From NCBI RefSeq assembly GCF_000192475.1, contig NZ_AEYW01000006.1, positions 310,001 to 374,000 of the forward strand: a DNA stretch of 64,000 nucleotides, given 5' to 3'. Shown piece by piece: positions 18,639 to 26,199 of the stretch (the first letter of the stretch is position 1; every line of letters begins with the position of its first letter). The position numbers and the translations under genes were made by a program. The notes beneath the pieces were generated by a model. The model saw only the letters and a program-made list of their open reading frames with translations, had not been told where the DNA came from and searched no databases. The DNA is from Ruegeria conchae (GTDB taxonomy: Bacteria > Pseudomonadota > Alphaproteobacteria > Rhodobacterales > Rhodobacteraceae).

Positions 18639-20009
18639 TCAAGATTTGCGATAAAGTCTCAGAGTCGTCTCCAGTCCGGGCTTGCGGTTACGCGCCTGAA
18701 AGCTACCCCCGTGCATATGCGAGATGGCGGCTACAAGTGCGAGACCTAGCCCCGCGTTGCGTTCAGTCCGTGCGGGATCAAGTGTGACGAAGGGCATCTG
18801 CAACCGTGACAGATCGTTTTCCGGAACACCGGGGCCACGATCTCGGACGCTAAGCAATGCATAATCATCATCTTCCCGGATTTCGATGGTGATCGCAGTA
18901 CCGGGAGGCGCATAGCGCATCGCGTTTTCGAGCAGGTTTGACAATGCCTGAGAGAGAAGTGGGCGGTGACCCTGGATCGGTTCGGCGTTACCAACAACTT
19001 CAAGTCGGATGTTCTGATCAGAAGCGACAGGTTCATACAGTTCAACCACATCCCCGACCAGTTGCAGCAAATTAACCTGCTCGAACTGCTCGCGCCCCAA
19101 ACCGGCTTCTGCCCGCGAGATCTCGGTCAATTGGCTGAGGACGCGCAGCAGATGATCAATTTCCCCAGTCGCACGGGCCAAGTCGATATCACGGTCCTGT
19201 TCGCTTTTTCCGGGTTCGGCAAGAGACTCGACGCGCTGACGAAGTCGCGACAGGGGCGAGCGCAGGTCATGGGCGATTGAGTTGGAAGTTGTGCGCAGGT
19301 TGCTGATCAACTCTTCGATGCGATCAAGCATATTGTTCAAAGTGCCTGCAACTTGGTCGAATTCGTCACCTGTTCCGCGCAAGGGCATGCGCAGCGCCAG
19401 ATCGCCTGATACGATATTGTCGGCGGTGTCGGCAATATCCTTTAGCCGCGAGAACACAAGCCGAGTTAGCAGCCAACCGGTCAACAGGCTTAGCGCAAGT
19501 GCGGTCACCAGTGCCAGGGCGACCGAGCGGAGAAGAACGCGATCAAATTGCTGTCTGGCCAGCGCATCTCGTCCAACCAGCAATCTTTCGCCACCCGGCA
19601 ATCTGATGGAAGCAGCAGAAATCGGAACGTGTTGATCGGTATCCCCTTTGCGCAACTGCAGGTCGACCCACCCACTGCCCGCCGTGATTCCTTCGGGCCA
19701 ATGAGATAAATTTCCTGCCAGCTTTGTACCCTGCCGACCGGTTAACAGATACAACGCATCGCGCTCGGCCGCTGTTGGCAATCGCCTCTCGATCGCAGTG
19801 ATCAAACCGATCATGCCGTGCCGTTCATATTCATCCGCCAATCCGGTGAGCTCAGCCGACACGACCGAGCGCGTTTCGCCCGTAATCGTGCGGTTGGCAG
19901 TCACATAGACCATCGCAAGCACCGCCGCTGTTAGCAACGTGCTGAGAACCATACTGGCCAGAACCAGCCGCGTACGAGAATTTTTGAGCGACAGGCGCAG
20001 GTTATCCAT
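18639..20009 (-). CDS. Sensor histidine kinase
   Basis: Two-component sensor of 456 residues. There are two membrane helices (about residues 15-36 and 160-184) flanking a periplasmic domain of roughly 120 residues. A HAMP linker follows (about 185-240), then the dimerisation/phosphoacceptor helix SIAHDLRSPLSRLR with His247. The ATPase domain has the N-box LSNLLENAMRYAPPGT, the G1 box VRDRGPGVPE and the G2 box GLGLAL. The ATG at 20009 overlaps the response-regulator stop by 8 nt, so the pair is translationally coupled. Their position just downstream of degP suggests, by inference, an envelope-stress role. Confidence 0.93.
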   Translation of the reverse strand: MDNLRLSLKNSRTRLVLASMVLSTLLTAAVLAMVYVTANRTITGETRSVVSAELTGLADEYERHGMIGLITAIERRLPTAAERDALYLLTGRQGTKLAGNLSHWPEGITAGSGWVDLQLRKGDTDQHVPISAASIRLPGGERLLVGRDALARQQFDRVLLRSVALALVTALALSLLTGWLLTRLVFSRLKDIADTADNIVSGDLALRMPLRGTGDEFDQVAGTLNNMLDRIEELISNLRTTSNSIAHDLRSPLSRLRQRVESLAEPGKSEQDRDIDLARATGEIDHLLRVLSQLTEISRAEAGLGREQFEQVNLLQLVGDVVELYEPVASDQNIRLEVVGNAEPIQGHRPLLSQALSNLLENAMRYAPPGTAITIEIREDDDYALLSVRDRGPGVPENDLSRLQMPFVTLDPARTERNAGLGLALVAAISHMHGGSFQARNRKPGLETTLRLYRKS

Positions 20010-20682
20010 CCGAAACCATGTAACCGGCCCCTCGGACCGTTTCAATAATCGGGTCGGCCCCGTCTTCATCGAGTTGGCGGCGAAGCTTCGAGATATGCAC
20101 GTCGACTACATTGGTGTTCGGATCAAAGTGATAGTCCCACACCCCTTCTAGCAACATGGTGCGCGAGACGACTCGGTTCTTGCGCCGCAGAAAGAACTCC
20201 AGAATCTGAAATTCGCGCGGGGTTAGAGTGATTTCCCGGCCACTGCGCGTGACTTTGCGGGTCAACAAATCCATCTCAAGATCGCGGCAGGCGAGGGAAG
20301 GGGTTTCTTCTGACTCTTGTGGGCGGCGCAGCAGCGCCTCGATCCGAGCGTGGAGCTCCTGGAACGAAAATGGTTTGACCAAATAGTCGTCAGCACCAGC
20401 ACGCAGGCCTTTGACGCGTTCGTCGACCGCGCTCATGGCGGTTAGCATCAGCACAGGTGTTTTTACCCCGGCCGCACGCATTGATTTGATCAGCGACAAC
20501 CCGTCCAAGCCTGGCAACATTCGATCCAGCACGACTGCGTCAAATCCGCCATCGGTGGCGTGGTACAACCCTTCGCGGCCGTCTGATGCAACTTCGACAA
20601 CGTACCCTTCTTCGCCAAACCCTTTGGCAATGAAGTCCCGTGTGTCTTGGTCATCTTCAACGATTAACAGGCGTCTACTCAT
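20002..20682 (-). CDS. OmpR/PhoB-family response regulator
   Basis: DNA-binding response regulator, 226 residues. The receiver domain has the acidic pair EDD (residues 9-11), phosphoacceptor Asp53 in VVLDRMLPGLDG and the LTA / KPFSFQEL switch residues. The C-terminal winged helix ends with NVVDVHISKLRRQLDE and the IIETVRGAGYMV wing. The ATG at 20682 has an AGGAG ribosome binding site; an upstream in-frame ATG at 20715 lacks one. Transcribed ahead of the histidine kinase, separated from degP by that gene's terminator. Confidence 0.94.
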   Translation of the reverse strand: MSRRLLIVEDDQDTRDFIAKGFGEEGYVVEVASDGREGLYHATDGGFDAVVLDRMLPGLDGLSLIKSMRAAGVKTPVLMLTAMSAVDERVKGLRAGADDYLVKPFSFQELHARIEALLRRPQESEETPSLACRDLEMDLLTRKVTRSGREITLTPREFQILEFFLRRKNRVVSRTMLLEGVWDYHFDPNTNVVDVHISKLRRQLDEDGADPIIETVRGAGYMVSDG

Positions 20683-20726
20683 AATCAGGGCTCCTTCACA
20701 TCGGGATTTAAACACACATACTGTTT

Positions 20727-20761
20727 GAAAAAAACATGCCGGGTGCGATGCCGCACCCGGC
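20727..20761 (-). terminator. Rho-independent terminator after degP
   Basis: Perfect 10-bp stem (20738-20747 with 20752-20761), 4-nt loop. Read on the minus strand it is followed by a seven-T tract (complement of 20728-20734). It ends degP transcription about 85 nt beyond the stop and isolates the two-component genes downstream, which need their own promoter between 20683 and 20727. Confidence 0.88.
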
Positions 20762-20846
20762 TGTTCCGGCGGCGCGTGGACAATCCGCGTCGGCCAGAAA
20801 TAAGCGCACCAGATTTCCCCATCATGTGGCGCGCTTAGGTGTGTGG

Positions 20847-22283
20847 TCAGACGATTTCGACCGCGACAAATATTTGGTTGCCGCCACGGTTGATAAGAAC
20901 CAACGCTGGATCGGTCTTTTCGCTTTCCAGTGCTTCCTTCAGCGCATCCGGCGAAACCGTATCCAGATTGCCCAGCCGGACGATTACATCGCCGCGTTGC
21001 AAACCAGCTTTGGCCGCAGGGCTTTCGGGCTGGAGATCGGTGACAACAACGCCATCTACAGTTTCCGCGACGCCAACTTCTGCACGGGCGCTTTCAGTCA
21101 GCGGAGCCACGATAACGCCAAGCTTGGTGCCTTCGAACTTGTCTTCCGCCACGCTGTCAGTAGCCGCCGATGCCGCCTGATGTTGGCCGATCGTCAGCTT
21201 GATCTGTTCTTCCTTGCCGTTGCGCAGAACTGTCAATGTGCTGTCGGTGCCAACCTTGGTGGTTCCAACCAGAACAGGGAGTTCATTACTGGATTCAACG
21301 GCATCGTCGTTGAAAGTCAGGATCACGTCGCCTTGCTGCAGCACGCCATCGGCGGGGCTGTCCGGGACAACATCGGATACCAGGGCGCCGGTAGCGACAT
21401 CAACTCCCATTGCTGCCGCCAATTCGGGGCTCACATTCTGAATCGAAACACCCAACCAACCGCGGCTGACTTCACCGTCATCCAGCAAATCGGCAGTGAT
21501 GTGGTCGACAATATTGGATGTGACCGCAAAACCCAATCCTACCGAGCCTCCGCTAGGCGAATAGATTGCCGAGTTCACCCCGATTACTTCGCCTTCCATA
21601 TTGAACAGCGGTCCACCCGAGTTACCCTTGTTGATGGCAGCATCAGTCTGGATGAACTCGGCGTAAGGACCTTCCGATATATTGCGGCCCTTCGCAGATA
21701 CGATGCCAGTCGTAACAGTCGCGTTCAGACCAAACGGGTTGCCGATGGCCACCACATCTTCGCCGACGCGAATGACATCGCTGTCACCCATTTCGACGGC
21801 CTGCAAGTCTTCTCCGGCATCGATCTTGAGTACGGCAATATCCGTTAGCGGATCGGTGCCTATGACTTCAGCTTGGAACGTACGGTCATCGCTCAGGCGG
21901 ACGGTCACTTCGGTTGCGTTGTCGACAACGTGGTGATTGGTCACGATGTAACCCGCCTCGTCCAGCACGAATCCAGAGCCCAAACCCTGGCTTGGACCGC
22001 GCTGCGGCATGTTGAACCCTTCCGGGCCTCCAAAGCGTTCAAAGAATTCACCAAAGGGGTGACCTTCGAAATTGAAGTCCTGCCCCTGCGCCTGTTTTGG
22101 CGTTGCGTCTTGTTTGGCGATGATTGTCACCACCGAGGGTGAAACCGTTTCGACCAGATCAGCCAGCGCCTCGTCTGCCATTGCGGGCAGAACGGTTGTG
22201 GCCAGCATTGCCGCGCCCAGTGCGCCAGCCCCCATCCAGCTGGATGTGCTTGGAAGAAGCAGTGAGGATTTCCGGATGCTCAT
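20847..22283 (-). CDS. degP: Periplasmic serine protease, DegP/HtrA family
   Basis: Periplasmic protease-chaperone for misfolded envelope proteins, 478 residues. A signal peptide is present (residues about 1-36, ending AMADEAL). The trypsin-like domain carries the triad His118 (VTNHHVV), Asp148 (LTDIAVLK) and Ser222 (NKGNSGGPLF). Two PDZ domains follow: the first near GWLGVSIQNVSPELA and the second near AEVGVAETVDGVVVTDLQ. There is an AGGAG ribosome binding site five nt before the ATG, and it lies inside the 3' arm of a perfect 10-bp inverted repeat. A terminator follows, then a two-component pair. Confidence 0.95.
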   Translation of the reverse strand: MSIRKSSLLLPSTSSWMGAGALGAAMLATTVLPAMADEALADLVETVSPSVVTIIAKQDATPKQAQGQDFNFEGHPFGEFFERFGGPEGFNMPQRGPSQGLGSGFVLDEAGYIVTNHHVVDNATEVTVRLSDDRTFQAEVIGTDPLTDIAVLKIDAGEDLQAVEMGDSDVIRVGEDVVAIGNPFGLNATVTTGIVSAKGRNISEGPYAEFIQTDAAINKGNSGGPLFNMEGEVIGVNSAIYSPSGGSVGLGFAVTSNIVDHITADLLDDGEVSRGWLGVSIQNVSPELAAAMGVDVATGALVSDVVPDSPADGVLQQGDVILTFNDDAVESSNELPVLVGTTKVGTDSTLTVLRNGKEEQIKLTIGQHQAASAATDSVAEDKFEGTKLGVIVAPLTESARAEVGVAETVDGVVVTDLQPESPAAKAGLQRGDVIVRLGNLDTVSPDALKEALESEKTDPALVLINRGGNQIFVAVEIV

Positions 22284-22333
22284 TTTGACTCCTGTCTGTG
22301 TTTGGCGGTTGATCCCGCGCGTTCAGACAGGAG
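22284..22333 (-). promoter_or_regulatory. RBS-sequestering hairpin in the degP leader
   Basis: Perfect 10-bp inverted repeat: CTCCTGTCTG at 22289-22298 and CAGACAGGAG at 22324-22333, 25 nt apart. In the minus-strand mRNA the 3' arm contains the AGGAG ribosome binding site, five nt before the start codon at 22283, so folding would hide it. This fits an RNA thermometer or another structure-controlled switch for a heat/envelope-stress protease. A DNA operator with widely spaced half-sites is the alternative. Confidence 0.55.
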
Positions 22334-22368
22334 ATGCCCCAGCAACCTTGGGATATCCTGAGAGAAAA

Positions 22369-22384
22369 ATTAAGAAACCTTAAT
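22369..22384. promoter_or_regulatory. AT-rich palindrome upstream of degP
   Basis: Perfect palindrome ATTAAG-AAAC-CTTAAT, 86-101 nt upstream of the degP start. Placement and symmetry suggest an operator, but OmpR-family regulators usually use direct repeats, so its link to the nearby response regulator is only a possibility. Confidence 0.3.
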
Positions 22385-22433
22385 TTCGCCACGTTTCGCC
22401 GCTTTAATGACTCTGTTCGAAAGGGCTTAACAG

Positions 22434-23000
22434 CGAGAATCAGCTTGGGAGAATCGGGGAGAATCGGTGGATTGTTGCCGACGAAGTCAATAATTTCGGA
22501 AAAGTATTGAATTGAATCATTTTTGTTAACAAAGAAACGGCACGTGGACGGCCCGTCGAATTTCTCCCCTTAAAGTTGTATCGCGCAATCGATCTAATCT
22601 TTGAGTGCGTGTGTAGGTGTCTATGAAATAGGCGCAATGGGCGTATCGATGAACTATTAACGCTGTATTTGCTCCGAATAGAGTTAAGGAGTTGCAACCA
22701 CTGGTAGAGTCTTGAGCGTTGTATTGTTGCGCAAAAGCCAAACCGTCTTCGCTCAAATTTACCATTTCTTCCAATTTTACATTGTTTGAACGCATCTGAT
22801 CGGCGACATTGGTTATGCCCAAGTGAAGGGGGCCTGAGACACTAGGGGGTGTCAAAGGCACATCTCAGTCTCCACAGCGCTGAGCGGCATGTTAACGAGG
22901 GGGTCTTGTTTAGGTTCTGCAGCTCAAAGTCGGACAGCCTGATTGGCGATCTGATAGTGCTTTAGAGATTGGTGAAAGTGGTAGTCCTGTTTTTGGGCAT
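22434..23000. other. Intergenic region without a convincing gene
   Basis: About 570 bp, visibly AT-richer than its surroundings. It holds a short tandem repeat (GGGAGAATC at 22447-22455 and 22457-22465) and a small hairpin (GACAC 22838-22842 / GTGTC 22849-22853). A minus-strand frame from a GTG at 22861 to 22526 encodes 111 residues with no recognisable motif, no ribosome binding site and atypical composition. It could be a gene remnant, an untranslated RNA or spacer; no assignment is made. Confidence 0.4.
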
Positions 23001-23028
23001 ACGGCCCGGTCGAAAACGACCGGGCCGT
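23001..23028. terminator. Strong hairpin after the MobA-like gene
   Basis: Perfect 12-bp stem (23001-23012 with 23017-23028) closed by a 4-nt loop. It begins 2 nt beyond the stop codon of the minus-strand MobA-like gene. The T-rich tract (GTTTATTT) lies on the plus-strand side, so it would also terminate any plus-strand transcript from the preceding region; on the minus strand no T-run follows. Confidence 0.65.
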
Positions 23029-23030
23029 GT

Positions 23031-23645
23031 TTATTTCGGGTGAAGCCCAGAAGGTTGGCGGGCTACCCACTCTGCCCAATCCTCTGGTGTATCTAGATCC
23101 AACAGCGCATTTTGGCTGGGCAGGCGATGAAGGTGAACTGCATCCTTGTGACGCCGTACGACAGATTGCGCGCCACTGTCACCGGTCAGGTCTATCAGTT
23201 CTGCAAAGAGAGAGCGATCAAAGATCACCGGGTGCCCAGGGACGCCCTGGTTGGTCGCACCGCGCCAAATTCGATTGGCAGGATGGGTTTTGACCGATTG
23301 CAGGACATTGCGTAGATCTGCAGTCGTAAGGTCCGGCAAGTCGGACAAGAGGATCATCACTGCCTTCGCATCGGCTGGGATTGCAGCCATCGCCCCCTTT
23401 AGACTGGCATTGATACCTTCCCGTGCGTCCGGGATTTCGACCGGCAGCACATCGAGATCTTTCAACACCGTATAGCGTGGATGAGGCATCGGGGGCAGGG
23501 CAACGAAAACAGGACCAACGGCAATCGCTCTTTGCGCGACACGGCGCAGCAGCGGCACGCCACCCACTGGCTGCATCAGCTTATCGGTCCCACCCATACG
23601 GCAGGATTGGCCAGCGGCGAGCAGTATGATGGGAATCTCTTTCAT
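23031..23645 (-). CDS. MobA/MocA-like molybdenum cofactor nucleotidyltransferase
   Basis: NTP-transferase-fold protein of 204 residues; relatives attach CMP or GMP to molybdopterin. The nucleotide-binding signature is LLAAGQSCRMGGTDKL at residues 8-23, followed by the Rossmann-like core with LLSDLPDLTTADLRNVL (metal-binding Asp) and GVPGHPVIFDRSLF. The GHP segment and overall length resemble MocA/CoxC-type cytidylyltransferases more than MobA. It lies 31 nt downstream of the dimethylglycine dehydrogenase-like gene and is probably co-transcribed, although no molybdoenzyme is visible in the window. Confidence 0.82.
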   Translation of the reverse strand: MKEIPIILLAAGQSCRMGGTDKLMQPVGGVPLLRRVAQRAIAVGPVFVALPPMPHPRYTVLKDLDVLPVEIPDAREGINASLKGAMAAIPADAKAVMILLSDLPDLTTADLRNVLQSVKTHPANRIWRGATNQGVPGHPVIFDRSLFAELIDLTGDSGAQSVVRRHKDAVHLHRLPSQNALLDLDTPEDWAEWVARQPSGLHPK

Positions 23646-23676
23646 CTCGCCACCATGCCGCTAAGGTCAGATTGTG

Positions 23677-26094
23677 TCATCCCCGCATTCTTGCACCGTC
23701 GGCATCAAACAGAGGCGTGGTGATCACACGGGCCGCGCGCATCCTGCCCAGTATCTCAATCGAAACCTCGCAACCTTCGGTTGCTTGTTCGGTTGGCAGG
23801 AATCCCATTGCTATCGATTTGCGTGCATAGTGGGAATACCCGCCTGACGTGCAGAAGCCGACAACTGAACCATCAATCCATATCGGTTCATACGCGTTAA
23901 CATCGGCATCGGCTGCATCGACCTCGAACGCAACCAAACGGCGATTGGTGCCAGCAGCGCGTTCGGTCTCGGCAGCTGCGCGGCCAATGAAGTTGCTGTT
24001 CTTTGAGAATGAGATGAACCGATCCAGACCGGTTTCCGCGGCAGTATAATCCGGCGAAAACTCGCGCATCCACGACCCAAAGAACTTGTCCAAACGCAGG
24101 CTCATCATCGCACGCATCCCAAATGGTGCGATGCCATGAGGTTGGCCGGCCTGCCATAAGGTCCACCAAAGCTGCCGCTGCGCCACAGGATCACAGTAGA
24201 TCTCATATCCCAAGTCACCGGTATAGCTGACACGCTGAACGATGCAGTCGGTCATTCCGATGGTCATCTCACGCACGTCAAGGAACCTTAGTGAACTGAC
24301 ATCTTCCCGGGTACAGGCCGACAGGACTTCGGTGGCCTTGGGGCCAGCAATCTGAAAGCCGTTCAACCGGTCACTGATGTTTTCGATGTTTACGCCTTCG
24401 TCCTGATTTTGCAGGAACCAGCGCATGTGAAACGCCTGGCTGCCATATGAGGCCGTGACGCGAAACTCATTTTCGTTCAGGCAGGACACGGTGAAATCCC
24501 CGATTAACTTGCCATTGGGCGACAACATGGGCGTTAACGAGACACGACCCGGTTTCGGAATTCGGCCAGCCATGATGCGATCCAGCCATGCGCGGGCACC
24601 GGCACCGGTGATGCGGTATTTGCCAAAATTGTGAACCTCGTTGATCCCCACACCTTCGCGCACGGCGCGGACTTCTCGACCAGTGGCCTCAAAAGCGTTG
24701 GAGCGGCGGAAGGAGGGTGTTTCGAAATCTGGTTCATCCCCTTTGGCAAAGTAGTTCGGAACCTCCAACCCGTACTGCTGCCCCCATACGGCACCGAGAT
24801 CGCTGAAGATGTCATACATCGGCGTGGTTCGGTTTGGGCGTGCGGCAGGCAGCTCTTCGTTCGGATATGCGACGCTGAACCGTTTCTGATAGTTCTCAAT
24901 CACTTTGGGGCGCGTGTAACCGGGGCTGATCCAGTCGCCGAACCGGGCCACATCCATCGCAAACACATCGCGTCCAGGTTCGCCTTCGATCATCCATTGT
25001 GCGAGAGTCAGGCCTACGCCACCACCCTGACTGAAACCGGCCATGACACCACAGGCCGACCAGTAGTTTCGCACGCCGGGCACAGGCCCGACCAGGGGAT
25101 TGCCATCGGGGGCAAAAGTAAACGGTCCGTGGATGACCGATTTGACCCCCACCTCAGCCAGCACAGGGAAGCGTCGGTATGCAAATTCGATACTGTCGGT
25201 GATCTTGTCGAAATCATCGGGCAGCAACTCGTGGCCAAACTCCCAAGGGGTTCCGTCAACAGCCCAGGGCTTACAGGGTTGTTCATAGAAGCCGATGCAC
25301 AGCCCGCGCCCTTCCTGCCGCAGATAGCTTTCTCCAGCAGGATCCATCACATGCGGGTGCTCGCCACCCGCGTCGATAATGGCCTCGATATCAGGGATGG
25401 AGTCAGTAACCAGATATTGGTGTTCCATCGGATGAAGCGGGAAATAGATACCGGCCATCGCGCCGACTTCGCGTGCCCAAAGGCCGCCTGCATTGACGAT
25501 ATGTTCGGCATGGATAGTGCCTTTGTCGGTCTCCACATCCCATGTGCCGTCAGGGCGCTGGTTGGTCTCGCGCACCATGCAATGGGTTTCGATCGTGGCG
25601 CCGCCCATACGCGCGGCCTTGGCATAGGCATGGGTGGTGCCCGAAGGGTCTAAATGCCCGTCTAGGGGGTCATAAAGCGCGCCAAGTATACCATCGGTGT
25701 TGGTGATTGGAGCGATCTTCTTGATCTCTTCTGGCCCGACAATCTCGGTCTCAAGGCCCATGAACCGGTGCTTGGCGCGCTCGGCCAGTAGCATGTCGAA
25801 CCGGTCCTGATTGTCGGCCAGAGTGACGCCGCCCACATGGTGCAGGCCGCAAGACATGCCCGTGATCTCTTCCAGCTCTTTATACAACCGTATGGTATAG
25901 CCCTGCAGGGCGGCCATGTTAGTGTCGCCGTTCAGCGTGTGGAAACCACCTGCCGCGTGCCAGGTCGACCCGCTCGTCAGCTCGGACCGTTCCAGCAGCA
26001 TCACATCCGACCATCCAAGTTTGGTCAGATGATAGAGGACCGAACATCCGACGACGCCCCCGCCAATCACTACAACACGGGTGGTGGTTTTCAC
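23677..26094 (-). CDS. Dimethylglycine/sarcosine dehydrogenase family protein (FAD + GcvT)
   Basis: Large two-domain demethylase of 805 residues. The N-terminal DAO domain has the Rossmann motif VVVIGGGVVGCSVLYHL and the GSTWHAAGG motif, whose His is the covalent FAD attachment site in dimethylglycine dehydrogenase. A bridging FAO_M region follows, and the C-terminal half is a folate-binding aminomethyltransferase (GcvT-like) domain (VSYTGDLGYEIYCDP, FGMRAMMSLRLDKFFGSW). It would oxidise an N-methylated glycine and pass the one-carbon unit to tetrahydrofolate. The start is a GTG at 26094 with a GAGGGAG site; an upstream frame extension lacks similarity. The exact substrate (dimethylglycine, sarcosine or other) is not decided by sequence. 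Confidence 0.88.
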   Translation of the reverse strand: MKTTTRVVVIGGGVVGCSVLYHLTKLGWSDVMLLERSELTSGSTWHAAGGFHTLNGDTNMAALQGYTIRLYKELEEITGMSCGLHHVGGVTLADNQDRFDMLLAERAKHRFMGLETEIVGPEEIKKIAPITNTDGILGALYDPLDGHLDPSGTTHAYAKAARMGGATIETHCMVRETNQRPDGTWDVETDKGTIHAEHIVNAGGLWAREVGAMAGIYFPLHPMEHQYLVTDSIPDIEAIIDAGGEHPHVMDPAGESYLRQEGRGLCIGFYEQPCKPWAVDGTPWEFGHELLPDDFDKITDSIEFAYRRFPVLAEVGVKSVIHGPFTFAPDGNPLVGPVPGVRNYWSACGVMAGFSQGGGVGLTLAQWMIEGEPGRDVFAMDVARFGDWISPGYTRPKVIENYQKRFSVAYPNEELPAARPNRTTPMYDIFSDLGAVWGQQYGLEVPNYFAKGDEPDFETPSFRRSNAFEATGREVRAVREGVGINEVHNFGKYRITGAGARAWLDRIMAGRIPKPGRVSLTPMLSPNGKLIGDFTVSCLNENEFRVTASYGSQAFHMRWFLQNQDEGVNIENISDRLNGFQIAGPKATEVLSACTREDVSSLRFLDVREMTIGMTDCIVQRVSYTGDLGYEIYCDPVAQRQLWWTLWQAGQPHGIAPFGMRAMMSLRLDKFFGSWMREFSPDYTAAETGLDRFISFSKNSNFIGRAAAETERAAGTNRRLVAFEVDAADADVNAYEPIWIDGSVVGFCTSGGYSHYARKSIAMGFLPTEQATEGCEVSIEILGRMRAARVITTPLFDADGARMRG

Positions 26095-26101
26095 GATGCA
26101 T

Positions 26102-26133
26102 CTCCCTCGGCTTTTGGCCGAGCCTGCCGAGGG
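26102..26133 (-). promoter_or_regulatory. Alternative hairpins covering the RBS of the DMGDH-like gene
   Basis: Three arms: 26104-26111 (CCCTCGGC), 26117-26122 (GCCGAG) and 26126-26133 (GCCGAGGG). The first can pair with the second (6 bp) or the third (8 bp), and it contains the complement of the GAGGGAG ribosome binding site that precedes the GTG start. Either fold would occlude initiation. No known riboswitch class was recognised. Confidence 0.4.
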
Positions 26134-26199
26134 CTCTGGCGCAATACTATTCCGTTCGCGACACTGCGCGTCGCTTGTCAATTGCGAACGCTGCCGAAC

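Noticed and set aside
18630-18643. CTTGA-ATTA-TCAAG hairpin between the P450 and histidine kinase genes
   Set aside because: Stem of five AT-rich pairs without a T-run and overlapping the kinase stop codon; too weak to call a terminator.
20736-21848. 370-residue plus-strand reading frame
   Set aside because: Wholly antisense to degP, which has complete catalytic and PDZ motifs; no family features of its own.
22526-22861. 111-residue minus-strand frame in the large gap
   Set aside because: GTG start without ribosome binding site, odd composition and no recognised motif; kept only as an unexplained region.
24631-25653. 340-residue plus-strand reading frame
   Set aside because: Antisense to the dimethylglycine dehydrogenase-like gene; a product of GC-rich codon bias.
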